64,000 nucleotides of DNA. It comes from Lasiosphaeris hirsuta (taxonomy: Eukaryota > Ascomycota > Sordariomycetes > Sordariales > Lasiosphaeriaceae). The notes beneath the pieces were generated by a model, which saw nothing but the letters and a program-made list of their open reading frames with translations, was not told where the DNA came from and did no database searches. The stretch spans positions 1 to 64,000 of the forward strand of contig JAUKUA010000005.1 of the NCBI GenBank assembly GCA_030549175.1. The letters are read 5' to 3'. The position numbers and the translations under genes were made by a program. Of this stretch, positions 23,714 to 33,748 are shown piece after piece; the first letter of the stretch is position 1; each line of letters opens with the position of its first letter.

Positions 23714-24436
23714 CTAAACGATAAGCACCTCCTCCGTATCAGATTCTTTGATCTCACCCGGAAACAAGGGGCGGTAGTCCCCCCGAGATTTCCAAAACCG
23801 CCCGATTCGCACAGCTTCTCCTGTGGTGTTTCGTCGGATTACGAGGCCAAGACCCAATGCTCGATCTTGAACTTGGTCTGGGCTCCTCGACAAGAGCAAG
23901 CAGTAAAGTCCTTCCCCCGCTGCCAATTTTGCCCCCATGGACTCTTCGGCGGTATCCGCAGCCCACGAAGCGACAGCGTAGCCGTCTCTGTTCTTATCCA
24001 CCAGATGTCCCCCAGGATGGGAGCGTCGTGCAACCTCCCTTACAGCGACGCGCAGACGTACATAGCCTCTACCTTGAGCATCCGTTCCCGTCTCGACAAC
24101 CTGGCCGATCCAAGTCGGGAGACTCCCATTTCCACTCCTAGAAGCCACAGTAGTCTCTTCGAAGACACGCCTCTGTATGCCCGCCCAGGACCGCATCGGG
24201 GCAAGATACTCGTTTGTTTGTGGGCGATGGCTCTGTTGGTCGACGAACCATAATAACTCCTGCAGTAGCCTCGAAACAGTAACCAGGCGGTCGTCAAAAT
24301 ACTTCAGATTACAGCCTGGTAATCTGAGACGAATCTGGGCATACGAAATTTCCTTTTTCGTTCGTAGTCCTGAGCTGGGGTGAGCTAGGGTGAGCTGTAG
24401 CTGATTTGTCCCGAGCTTTCCATGATTTGTCCTGAG
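23714..24436 (-). pseudogene. C-terminal fragment of a HET-type protein
   Basis: The minus frame is open from about 24436 to the stop at 23714, roughly 240 codons. It has one internal ATG at 24196 but no convincing start. Islands such as DDRLVTVSRLLQELLWFVD, RSWAGIQRRVF, and near the end YCLLLSRSPD, LGLGLVIRRNTTGEAVRIG and a final EEVLIV resemble the beta-rich tail of HET-domain proteins. The HET domain itself is missing upstream, where the frame ends at a TAG next to short GAGCT-type repeats. A plus-strand ORF over the same bases (23645-24253) shows no family features. I read this as a truncated relic. Confidence 0.5.
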
Positions 24437-24897
24437 CTAGGGTGATCTCCCATGTACGGCCGCTGCACAGCCCGAGAGGCCCGTTTTCAGCCCCCCCTTC
24501 GGGTAAAGCTTCCTTTCGAGGGAAAGTAGGTGACGCGTGACTCATAGGAATGGCTCCTAGGCAACGATTCCAATTATAATGTACACGTATACTGGTGTGC
24601 GTGTGACTTATGTCATGTGTGTAGAAATCACTGTTACTAGAGCAGACTTCTATTCCTTAAAGACTTATTTAGGGTAGTTCTTTACTAGTTCTTTTCGAAT
24701 ACATCCATCAATACTATGCTAGAGAACTTGATCGCCATTTTCCTATTCTTAGTCATTAGTTTGAACGGGAACGTAGGTCTTTAACGACGACTATAAGCTT
24801 CGGTCAGTACTCTAGTCTTATCGTGTAGGTCCTCTGTCAGTTTGTCCAAGGTATAGTCGAAGCGTAGGCCCGTGATTACTCTAGAGACCAGCTGTTT

Positions 24898-25122
24898 TTA
24901 TTCGGTGTTCGTGATTCCAGAACCTAGGTTCTCCGTATCTTCATCGGCATCGGTGGTCATGGTAGGCTCGGGAACATTCTGGAGGTTCGTAGATCGTCTC
25001 CGTAGCTTCGTATCGGCTTGTGCTTTCTCGTTACCAGTGTAAGCTAAGGCGTTATCATCGAAGCGTACTTCCTTGGCGGCTTGGGCCGTGTTGGCCTCGG
25101 TAGTTTCGGCATCATGTGGCAT
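24898..25122 (-). pseudogene. gag N-terminal fragment
   Basis: 74 codons from an ATG, acidic and hydrophilic (MPHDAETTEANTAQAAKEVR), with no known domain but in gag position after an LTR. Beyond the TAA the frame still reads QLVSRVITGLRFDYTLDKL and similar, separated by TAA/TAG codons, so the original protein was longer. Confidence 0.55.
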
Positions 25123-25190
25123 CGTGATCGGGTTCAGTTGGTAGATGTTGTGACCTTCGTACGTGAGTGGTTTGGTTAAGCTTATTTTTA

Positions 25191-25416
25191 TGTCACGACC
25201 AGTAGGATAGAGAGAGACAAGGCTACCATTACCTAACCTGGGTTATGGAAAAACAAGCTAAGGAAAGAGAAGAAGGGTAAGTGGTTGCCAGATCCAGGGC
25301 CTTTATAGGAGCCCTGGGCAGCTCAGACCACTTGCTTACTTCCAGTGAATGGCTATCTTCGAGGTTGAGTGGGTTTACGTGACGGTGTGTGGCCTGTGGA
25401 TGCCACGGCCGTCACA
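25191..25416 (-). repeat. 226-bp LTR (family 2)
   Basis: Its reverse complement aligns over its whole length with 30608-30838. Shared blocks include GAAGATAGCCATT, TCCTTAGCTTGTTTTT and TGTCTCTCT. Ends are TGTGACGG and CGTGACA in element orientation. A TATA-like CCTATAAAGG in this copy is a plausible LTR promoter. Confidence 0.85.
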
Positions 25417-26420
25417 TAAGAAGTAGCCTATAAGTGAACGTTAGCTGGGTCTTAAATTTGATTGACATGCGCTGGCGCGCTGTGCTCGTGCTTGTGCCGA
25501 CAAGGAAACGACAAGGCCGCCGACATGAAAACGAACAAGGCTTACCATGTTAATCTGCGCCGACATCTTGGGAGAGTCCTGGCAGCGACGGCACGCCTTA
25601 GGGTTTGGAGACACCCAGCTGCAGACGTCTGACTGGGAATGCCCCGGTGGCAACGGCGAAGATGACAAGAAGAGCCCCCACCAAGCGAGAGATGGAGAGG
25701 GAGAGAGAAAGAGAGAATTGGAAACCAAAGGCAGTAAGAACAAGATGACTCCGCGAAAGCACGCCCCCCGGCTGGCGGCGAGGAAAGGCTGTAAGGGTTG
25801 GAAGGTGCAGTGGTAAGAGGACCCACACCTTGTAGTTCGCGTGCGCTGCTGCCTTATTCTTTCCTGCTGCCCCTTCTTCTCAGTCTTGTCGGGGCTGTTG
25901 CGTGGGTGTTTCTAGGCTCTTCCTTCCGATCGGCCGCCCTTGGGTGTTGGATAAGACGTTTTTCTACGACGCTTCTTAATACCTCGGGTGGCGATTCGGA
26001 TCTCTGAGGATTTCCAAGGCCACAGAGCCCATCAGTCACAACGCCCAGGGTATAGCACCTCGTCCTGAAATTCCCTCGAGCCCGAGACGCGAGATTGATT
26101 ACCGTTAACGAAAGCTCGGATTCAGATGTATCAAGTTCAGACAGAGCCTCAGAGGCCGCCCATGAGGGTAGACGTGGACCCCCAGACCAGGACCGGGAGT
26201 CGATATATCGAGTCCTCAATAGACGTGTTACGATCGGCACCCCCTGATGACAACCCCATCAATTCCAAATACATGGAGTGGCAAAACGCAGGCCGAAGCA
26301 GCGGCGGTTATCAACGTACATCCGTCTACCCTCAGACGACCCCTTTACGGCACCAACATTAAAGAAAGCTAGTGAGATCAAGGTAATAAAGTTCTCTCCT
26401 CGTTAGTACTCTCCTCTTCT
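25417..26420. other. Gene-poor stretch
   Basis: No gene is supported. Overlapping ORFs on both strands (25547-25816 plus; 25854-26240 minus; 26126-26362 plus) lack recognisable domains. One plus frame near 26110-26230 reads ESSDSDVSSSDRASEAAHEG and then hits TGA TGA. Confidence 0.4.
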
Positions 26421-27200
26421 AGGAGAGCTTGTTAGTTGACTACCCTAATCAGGAAGCTGCTGACCGCAAAGCGGGAGTGAGTTGGATCGTTCGAGGACAA
26501 ACCGGACTTCTTGCGCGTCAAGGGCGCCTGCAGCCTGAAACGCTTTGGTTTCCGTCTGGGCGTATTGTTGCGACCCGGTCTCTTCCGGCCTCTGAGAGCT
26601 GGCTCCGCGTCGGGAGAGTCCTGGCGCAGAATCTCAATGCCCTACTATCACAGATGATACCGCCAGCACCAGAGATAGTATTCGAATTGCTTCTTGAGTC
26701 CGTAAGACCCAGAGGTGCTGGCTTGGTTAACCGCGCTGCTCAAGCGCGTGGCAGTAGCTACTCCTTGACCTAGAGAACCAACGGCATCAGTAGCAAATAA
26801 ACAAAGCCGCGAGCCCTACGCTGGCCGTCTTGGCGCGGATTGGGGTCTCCGAGCTACTGCGCCATGAGGTGAAAAGGAGTCGTCTCAAGCAGTCAATCTC
26901 CGAGGCGTCATGCCTTGACGCTTTGGCGGTGGCGACTGAGGCGGGCGGTTTGCATACATTCGAGTATATCCTCGACAAACTGGGCAAAACTAAGCGGTTT
27001 CACTTGGGGGCGCCGTGGCCGGTGCACTGGCCCTCGATGCGATGGAGGGGGGCGACAACGATACCATCTCCCGTATCTTAGACCTGGTCACGTCCAGCCA
27101 ACCTCCCACGATAGGGGAAGCCGCCATTATAACCCTGCTGGCGCGGGTGGCGTCGCTCGGACGCTCAGTGCTGTAGAACGCCTGTCAGCCGTACAGTCTG
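26421..27200 (+). pseudogene. Degenerate ankyrin-like coding fragment
   Basis: A plus-strand frame at 26830-27000 reads LDALAVATEAGGLHTFEYIL followed by DKLGKTKRF. At a GGGGG run near 27005 it shifts into AVAGALALDAMEGGDNDTIS, RILDLVTSS and AAIITLLARVASLGRSVL. The alternation of short helices with G and LL positions is ankyrin- or HEAT-like, but no consensus repeat is complete. Together they look like part of a C-terminal repeat domain of a fungal STAND-type protein, broken by a frameshift and a stop. The assignment is tentative. Confidence 0.35.
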
Positions 27201-27579
27201 AGAATATGACGATAGACAAGACAGCGTCTTGGACGCGGTGGATGAAGAGAGTGATGATAACTCGGATGACCAAGGCACCCATCAGGGGCACGGTTACGCT
27301 GTACCCCTGCTATAGGCGGAACATGTACTTGCGGCCACTCTGTCGGTGCTGAGAGGCTGGGATGCGACAAAGGTGGCCGTGCGTAGTAACAAAACCGGCA
27401 AGGCAGCCACGATCCCAGGCCGCCAGGCGTGCCAGGTTGGAGAAAAACGCGAAATGAAAGAATAGACTTTTCTAAAGGGCCGACGGTAACCTTAGGACGC
27501 GATGATATCGCCGTCCGCGATCGACCCTACCTTATGGACAACCTAAACGCCGCGCCTGACCAGACCCGTCGGAGGACCG

Positions 27580-27690
27580 ACTTCTGGCCGCTCACAAACT
27601 CTTGATCGTTGCCGTGGATTTCGGCACAACCTACTCGGCGGTCGCATATGTAGCGCTGCTTTTTACTATTGCGCTTTGAATCTCGCCGCT
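27580..27690 (+). pseudogene. Hsp70-like N-terminal fragment
   Basis: The plus frame reads HKLLIVAVDFGTTYSAVAYV, which contains the phosphate-1 motif (DFGTTYS) of Hsp70-family ATPases, in particular the divergent Hsp70-like proteins common in fungi. After a few codons it runs into a TGA, and no further ATPase motifs follow. An intron could begin after AYVAL, but the next 100 bases do not restore the fold. I treat it as a fragment of a relocated or degraded gene. Confidence 0.6.
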
Positions 27691-27804
27691 GTGTACCCGC
27701 AGAAGCTGAGCTGGGCTTCAAGTGAAACATTACGAGATGATGTCAATAAGGACCCACTCTTCAACTGTGTAAGTCTATTACATGAGGGAAGGTGCTTGCC
27801 ATCT

Positions 27805-29311
27805 CTACGATATTAACCACTCGCTTTCCGCTGTCTGAACTGCTTGCGCCGCCGCCGTAACCACCGTAGGTGTGGTTGGGCGGGGCCAGCCGTTCAGAGT
27901 GACAGGCAGGGAGTATGACACCTCGTTCGGCTTTAGATCTCCTCCCCTCGCCTCTACCAAAAAGCCCTCGACCATGTCCTTCTGTAGTGTCTGATCCCAT
28001 TCACGAAAGACGTCCAAGAGGAGGGACTGCCCGGCCCCCGCGCTCGACAAAGTTTCAGCCTGCAGCGGAGCCTCTAACAGGATGCCAGCGTCGATATATT
28101 TCAGGTGCAGAAATATTCGGCGGAGTCGCTCCTCGTCGGGCAGTGCGTAGAGCGCCGCGAGGCCCATGCCGAGTAGCGTGGCAATGCAAAGGCCCTCGTC
28201 GGATGCAATGCTTGTCTGTCGATATGGAAGCACTCTCTCCAAGGAAGCCCATTTCACTTGTGCTGGGATAATGCCAGGCCTGGAGGAGGATCCCCGGAGT
28301 ATCTCAAAGAAGGTCTTCACGGCTACGACAGTGCCTAGGAAGATGTTGTCGAGCGAGAACCCCAGCATCTCTTCCTCCGAAATGGGCCCTTCAAGGGCAT
28401 CGGCGTCGAGCGCGAGCCAACTGCCGCTTGTAACCCCCGGAGGCCTGCAGACCCCACCGGTCACACGGTCTTCGTGATGGATCACAGGCTGCAGCTGCAT
28501 ATCAAGCACCATTCTCAGCAGGGGCGACTCAGCCCCAAACTCAGCAGCCAGGGGCCCGAATCGCATGGCCGCGAGCAGCTGGAACCGCTCTAATCGGTAG
28601 CGCATGATAAGATCCTCGAGACTGATGGTACCGTCCAAGAACTTGAAGCAAAGCTTCTTGGCGAAGACGGCTTCCTGGATGGTCCACAGCCGCTCGTTCC
28701 ACGAGCTAACTTCAATACGTGTGAGACACTCGCGGGCCGGGAGCGCCAGGGAAAGTTGCTGCAAGCTGGCGTCGAACACGAGGACTCGGTCTGCCTTGCG
28801 ATAGATTTGCCCCATCTGCTGGAGAGCGAGCATTTTGAGGGGGGACTTTGCAAAGGGCACCGAGATGGTGTCGACCCAAAAGGGAACGTGGTCCTCCTTC
28901 GCTGGTTGGGTATCTGCATGTCCGCCGTAGAACTCAATAACGGCGTCTCGGAACTTTTCCAGCTGGCATCCATACAGCGAGTTTCCGCCGCTGCTTCCAG
29001 TTCCGTCGGCCCACACGTGCGAGACAGCGACGTACTTGACAGCCTTGCCACCGCCGTGCTCGTTGTGGCTCCGGATCAGGCTCCATGATCCACCGCTCGC
29101 CGCTTTCCACTGTAGCAGTGGCGTGTGCCCCGCCTTGATCCAGGCCCCATAGGGGGAAGAGTCGATGACAGGGAATGACACAATCTGGCAGGTGCAACCG
29201 ACCGTGCTGTGCCGCATCTGGTAGGTGGCGGGGTTGACCCGGCCGGCAATGCACCCAAAGACGCAGCAGCGCGCGTGCCTGTCAATCGGGCCCTTGGGAA
29301 TGGACGACAGG
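27805..29311 (-). pseudogene. HET-like protein gene, 5' end cut off by LTR sequence
   Basis: 470 codons are open from ATG 29217, but the same frame is coding-like further upstream (LSSIPKGPIDRHARCCVFGC and RVNPATYQ) as far as about 29311, where LTR-derived DNA begins. The true start is therefore probably lost. The protein belongs to the HET branch with YVAVSHVWADGTG (residue ~62 from that Met), FWVDTISVP (~112) and WNERLWTIQEAVFAKKL (~172) in that order. The remaining ~280 residues are the usual variable tail. The frame has no internal stop. If translated from the internal Met it would lack about 30 or more N-terminal residues. Confidence 0.75.
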
Positions 29312-29315
29312 TAAC

Positions 29316-29467
29316 TTTTAACTACGAAGTATCGTCTACTATCTTCCTTATAGTCGTTCTATCTCCTTACATCTACCTTCTTCCTCATAACTACTAGGAC
29401 TTTAAATTACGAGAGGTCATCTCCCTCACTTCGTATGGAAGCTCTGAACCAAACTAATACCATTACC
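29316..29467 (+). repeat. Inverted fragment of the Gypsy LTR
   Basis: Its reverse complement matches 29585-29722 inside the adjacent LTR, for example AACTACGAAGTATCGTCT and CTCATAACTACTA. It ends exactly where the adjacent LTR starts, giving a head-to-head LTR arrangement next to the truncated HET gene. Confidence 0.8.
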
Positions 29468-30600
29468 TATGACACAGGCTAGCCACCGAGGGTTAAGGTG
29501 TAACAATCACAAGGTATGTTACCTTCGGTATAACTAAACTGCAGAGCTATGATCTAGACTAACTTAACCGTCTACTCTAGGCCGGTAATAGTATTAGTCT
29601 GACTCAGAGCTTTCATACGAAGTAAGGGAGATAATCTTCGCAACCCAAAGTCTTAGTAGTTATGAGAGAGAAGGTAGATACAGGGAGATGGAACGATCAT
29701 AAGAAAGATAGCAGACGATACTTCGTAGTTATAAGTCAATATGAAACAGAAAGGTTCACAAGGTTATATTACCCCTTAGCTTCACTGAAGTTCAGCTGAT
29801 AATCTTTCTAAGCTGTTTCTAAGAAAGGCTAGAGAGCTTCTTTTTCTCAAGGATCCGTCACGGGTCCCTCGTCTCTTTTATGGAGGCTATGTATAATATA
29901 CAAAGGTATTAGGATACATGGAGATCCTTCCTTAGCTACTTCACCAGCCCGGGGTCTTAGCCGCCCATCTCTCGCGTCCTACCAATCAATATTCCTGCCA
30001 AGTGTTACTAACCTTTCCCTTGGTAGTCAACGGGCGGTATTAGTACTTAACTCTAATAGTGTAACGAGCATAACTACGGAGGTTTCTTCACGTCCTCGGT
30101 ACTTACGTCGAATAACGACAATTCCCTTCATGACTCCTTAGACTTAGTTACAGCTACCTGTTACTACTAGGCTAGACTCCGGAGAACGTCGGGGTTTAGG
30201 TTGTCTACTGGAACCGTTACGATAGCTAGGAGGCCTTATCCTAGAAGGTCTTACTAAAACACTATGTAGGTCTCCTGGCTGGCTAATGTAGCCTCCGACC
30301 ACGATACTGAGGTTATGTAGGTGCTTGTCTCAAACCTGGGGTCTGGTAACGCTGCAGCCTACGAGCTAGGCTCCTAGGGTAGGCTAGCTCTACTTATGAG
30401 TGGTGTCTAGGATCCCGGCCTAGGCCGAGGACCCATCGACCTACGTACGGGCCAGGGGGTCCTGGTCGCACCCGGGCTTTGGTGTGTGTGCGTGTCCCAC
30501 AGGTTGAGCCACTATGTGGCCACCGTTGTGGTCATCACGGTAGACCTAGGTCAAGGGGAGATCCCTCCTGTTGACCTTAGGTGAGTCCACCAGTGTGACA
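29468..30600 (-). repeat. Divergent solo LTR of the Gypsy family
   Basis: It begins TATGACACAGGCTAGCC and ends CCACCAGTGTGACA. It is collinear with the 1330-bp LTRs at the window start but about 200 bp shorter because of internal deletions. No matching target duplication is seen (TTACC left, GGGGT right), so rearrangement followed insertion. Confidence 0.85.
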
Positions 30601-30607
30601 GGGGTGA

Positions 30608-30838
30608 TGTGACGGTTGGTACGTATACTACACACCGTTACATAAATTCCTCCTACCACGAAGATAGCCATTTACTAGGAGGGAGAACAAGTGGCCTAAG
30701 CTACCTAGGGCTCCTACAAAAGTCCAGAGCCCGGCCGCTACTCGTTCTTCTTTCTTCTCTCTCTCCTTAGCTTGTTTTTACACAATCAAGGATAGGCTAT
30801 TACAGCATTGTCTCTCTTCATCCTGACCTGCCGTGACA
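30608..30838 (+). repeat. 231-bp solo LTR (family 2)
   Basis: It starts TGTGACGG, ends CCGTGACA, and aligns with the reverse complement of 25191-25416. No gag or other element sequence adjoins it. Confidence 0.85.
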
Positions 30839-31273
30839 GGTTTGGTGAGGCCCTTAAGCGGTAATAGGGGCATGTATTAGGCTAGGATTTCGGGAGGATC
30901 TCCTTGTGTTAGGCAGCTGCTGTTGGGGACCCGGCCCTGGCACGTCCAAGTCGCCATGAGCGAAAACCCTGGACGTTATACAATACAATACAATACATCA
31001 ATCAATCAATCAATGTTACGCTCTCATTCTTACACCTGTCCAGCATTTATTAGGAATACTGAAGGAGAGGACAGTTTCAGCGTGTAGCTGGAGACTTTAC
31101 TTAGATATTCGGCGTTGCTGGTATGATTGTCGGATCCGACACAACTAGAGTTGGTACAAGCTCTATGGGGTCTTGCTAATATACAAGACACACATCTCAA
31201 TGCGGTATACTTCCCTCACCTAGAACTCTACTATTCCTTACTAGGCACATGTTTGGCCCCTTGCGAACTGAGT
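30839..31273. other. Intergenic DNA with short tandem repeats
   Basis: Contains an (ACAAT)n-like then (CAAT)n tract at 30979-31014. The GGGACCCGGCCC...GGACGTTA segment just before a simple repeat is reminiscent of the 3' end of a fungal non-LTR element, but nothing confirms that. Confidence 0.5.
30979..31014 (+). repeat. Microsatellite (acaat)n / (caat)n
   Basis: Three ACAAT-type units followed by four CAAT-type units. Confidence 0.85.
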
Positions 31274-31924
31274 TTAAAGGAGCACCCCAAATAGCGTAAC
31301 AGCGCCGAAAACACCGCCAATGGACGCCAACAGCACGTCTCCTGCCGTCGTTCCCCGGACCACTTGCGGCCTTGCACCGCTCCTGCTCGTCGTGGTGCTG
31401 GCCGCGCCGCCGGATGTCCCAGTAGCGGCTCCTCCGGTTGCCGGCGTCGTGGTGGCAGTCTCGGTGGTGGCGGTGGTATAAACGTAGGTCTTGAGCGGAG
31501 GTGCATTGGGGCAGCTCAAGGAATTTAAGAATGTGTCGTACACATCATTGAGGTTGTCCCTGGGGCAGTTTGCGACGTAGCAACTGAGTAGGGGACTTAG
31601 GGTTAGCCAATGCTAGAGGCGGCTGGAAGAAGAGGGCAAGGACCATGGTTACCTCGTGATCTGACTCATGGTGCTGCAGATGCAAGATGTCTTGATAGAC
31701 TTGTCACTGTAAGCCTCGCATCGAGGAGTGACAGTCCCAACAACCGAGTTCTCGCAAGTTAAGAATGGACTATTAGCCGGTAGTAACAAATTGTGTCAGC
31801 ACGCGAGGTCGGATGCCGAATTCTGGACATACTCCTGGTTGCGGCACATGGTCCCAACCGCAGCAGATGCAACGGTTGCAAGGACCAGGACGGTCGCGGC
31901 GAGGGCGAGGGGCCGGGAAGACAT
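31274..31924 (-). CDS. Secreted CFEM-like, GPI-anchored protein (three exons)
   Basis: Exons 31833-31924, 31653-31769 and 31274-31583 give 172 residues. Intron 1 (31770-31832) has GTATGT, branch GCTGAC and TAG. Intron 2 (31584-31652) has GTAACC and CAG. All phases fit and the first intron removes an in-frame TGA. The product starts with a clear signal peptide (PLALAATVLVLATVASA, residues 5-21). It carries eight cysteines ending C-x-C, C-x4-C, C-x17-C, close to the CFEM pattern although the first spacing is wider. A Thr/Ser/Gly-rich stalk and a hydrophobic C-terminus (VLLASIGGVFGAVTLFGVLL) suggest a GPI anchor. CFEM proteins sit at the cell surface and some bind haem; the function here is unknown. 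Confidence 0.8.
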
Positions 31925-32696
31925 GGTTTTCAGGGTAGAACCAAAGAGCGATGGGCACGGTAGGAGAGAGAGCAACGATGAGAAAGGGGAACAACGTTAG
32001 AGAAAAGGTGTAAAGACTAAATATTCCCCTTTTTATGACCGCGTTGGCAGCCTCCTTGATCATCCCACGGTTGCCAAGCACGCTTCTGCTGTACGCTCTC
32101 GGATATCAGGAGGTGCCTGGCCCGGTGCTTCGAGTAGCTTAAGGCTGAGCAAGACCGCTGCATAGCATGTTCTGATCTTTACCGTGGCCTAGATCGAGGC
32201 TCAAGAGATTTGCTCTCTGTAGCGTGGGGTTGGCTGGCAAACCAAACCCCTGGGATTTGGCGCTTGGCCGCTTTGGGTCCAACCCCGAGTAGGGCTCGAC
32301 TCAGCCGTTCCGCTACAATCTGCGCTATTGCCCCACAAGGGTCTCGCGTTGGGTGATTTGACCCTGAATTGCGCCCGCTATCACCAAAGGCACCTAGCTT
32401 CAAAGCATGGCGAGAGTGGCCGCACAACTCGCTTCCACTTTCCTAATTACGCGCGCCAAGCAAGTGAGCATTTGTGCCCAGCAAAGCAGCTCCACAAGCA
32501 CAGCGTCCATGCGACAACGCCGCTCGACGATACTACCCCGCAGTGGAAGCCATTTTCTCAATGTTACTACGGAAAAGGCGAAGTTCAAGCGCGTCTGATA
32601 AGTTGGACTCTTTGAGCCGGCCAGTAATTAACCTAGAACCTCTACAATAAGGACCAGATCCAATACTTTAGAGCAATGCTTCAATCTGAGGGGGTG
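31925..32696. other. Intergenic DNA
   Basis: Probable promoter of the CFEM-like gene at 31925-32050. Short ORFs between 32179 and 32615 on both strands overlap and have no recognisable product. Confidence 0.4.
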
Positions 32697-32918
32697 TGTC
32701 AGATAAACAGGTGCTAGTGGAAAAAGCCGTCTGACGTTGGATTTAAGCCAACAAGCAACCTAGAGTCAACCTTAAGAAAGGCATATGGAGTTGTGTAACT
32801 AGCTGAGCTACTGTAAGCCTTTCTCTGCTATAACAAGGAGTAAGTAGTTCCAGAGAGGAACAACAAGTAATATCATCACACCCTTATAACCCCCATCAAA
32901 AGTTCATTACTTCTGACA
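32697..32918 (+). repeat. LTR-like repeat (family 3), copy 1
   Basis: Perfect terminal inverted heptamers TGTCAGA and TCTGACA bound 222 bp. Internal blocks such as CTAGCTGAGC, AGCCTTTCTCT, CAGAGAGG, CAACAAGTAAT and CCCATCAAAAG recur in the same order and orientation at 35053-35312. No target duplication is seen. Size and ends fit a Copia-type solo LTR. Confidence 0.7.
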
Positions 32919-33025
32919 ATCCCATGATTGCGGGCTTAGAAACGGTAGAAGCCCCGAAGCCACTAATCTACTCGATCGTCCCCCTAGCAGTCAAAAAGAA
33001 ATGTCGGCTCCTTTGTGTCATCCCC

Positions 33026-33748
33026 TCACTGCAGCTTGGTGTTACTCTGAACATTCGCAATGAACGCGGCGTCGAACCCCCCGTCGGTCGAATCCCAGGT
33101 CGAGAACTTGATGGCGAACTTGTTTAAAAAGACGGCGATCTCGTTGGCAAACATGTACCTCTGACCCGCAACGCTCCAGGTCTTAGTCGTGAGGTTCTGC
33201 AGCGGTGCGCCCCACATGGCCGTGCCCAAGTTGGCCAGATAGAACTTGGCGTCGGGGGCGCTCATACGCATGAGCGTGCGGGACATGGTGGAGGTCGACC
33301 CGGCAGGAGGCTGGGCCTCAGTGTAGAAGATGGGTGTATCGGCTTGGCCGGGCACGAAGCCGCAGTTCAGGTTCTTATAGAGGCGGCCGGCGGATCGGAA
33401 GAAGCTCTGGCAATTGTGGCCAGGGTAGCGATTATCGTGGCACGGCTCAATGTTGATGAGTGCCGAGTTGATGAGGATACGCTTGGTGCCCGCCGGCCCG
33501 ATGCCAGGACCGGCGGCGTCGAGGATGTTCTCCTCGGCGTGCTCGGCCATGGGTGAGTTGCGCGCCCGGAGGTAGGCCGGGCCGAGAAGCTCAAAGACTG
33601 CCTCGCACCCGCCCTGCGACTTCATCTCGCGCGTCAAGGCATCGTAGGCTCGCTGGAACGACCCAATCTGGAGGCCGCCGATTACGTTGCCATCGAGGTC
33701 GGTGACCTTCTGCATGCTGCAGTGGATGAGGACAAAGCGGTGGGCCAT
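33026..33748 (-). CDS. Deaminase-fold protein, orphan
   Basis: 240 codons from ATG 33748, GC-rich codons, no intron needed. Residues 68-74 read HAEENIL, the zinc-ligand and proton-shuttle (H-A-E) motif of cytidine-deaminase-like enzymes. About 30 residues on comes NIEPCHDNRYPGHNCQSFF, giving a Pro-Cys-x9-Cys second zinc motif. The canonical spacing is PCxxC, but a longer loop is known in the XOO_2897-type branch of the deaminase superfamily. The strand before each motif (for example RILINSALINIEP) fits the fold. No signal peptide or membrane segment is seen. The substrate could be a nucleotide, nucleic acid or something else. It is transcribed toward a family 3 LTR. The family call rests on motifs only. 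Confidence 0.6.
   Translation of the reverse strand: MAHRFVLIHCSMQKVTDLDGNVIGGLQIGSFQRAYDALTREMKSQGGCEAVFELLGPAYLRARNSPMAEHAEENILDAAGPGIGPAGTKRILINSALINIEPCHDNRYPGHNCQSFFRSAGRLYKNLNCGFVPGQADTPIFYTEAQPPAGSTSTMSRTLMRMSAPDAKFYLANLGTAMWGAPLQNLTTKTWSVAGQRYMFANEIAVFLNKFAIKFSTWDSTDGGFDAAFIANVQSNTKLQ

Larger units (their letters stand above)
24547..25416 (-). mobile_element. LTR retrotransposon fragment: 5' LTR plus start of gag
   Basis: On the minus strand an LTR (25416 down to 25191) is followed after about 70 bases by an ATG at 25122. This opens a 74-codon frame that ends in TAA and continues with further TAA/TAG stops to about 24550. The layout LTR, short leader, gag is that of a retrotransposon 5' end. 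The other end is absent, so it is truncated. The same LTR family occurs at 30608-30838 in the opposite orientation. Confidence 0.75.

Noticed and set aside
23645..24253. Plus-strand ORF of 202 codons
   Set aside because: Overlaps the minus-strand HET-tail fragment, which shows family-like features; this one shows none.
30900..31015. 3' end of a LINE ending in a simple repeat
   Set aside because: Only suggestive composition; no coding remnant or target duplication supports it.
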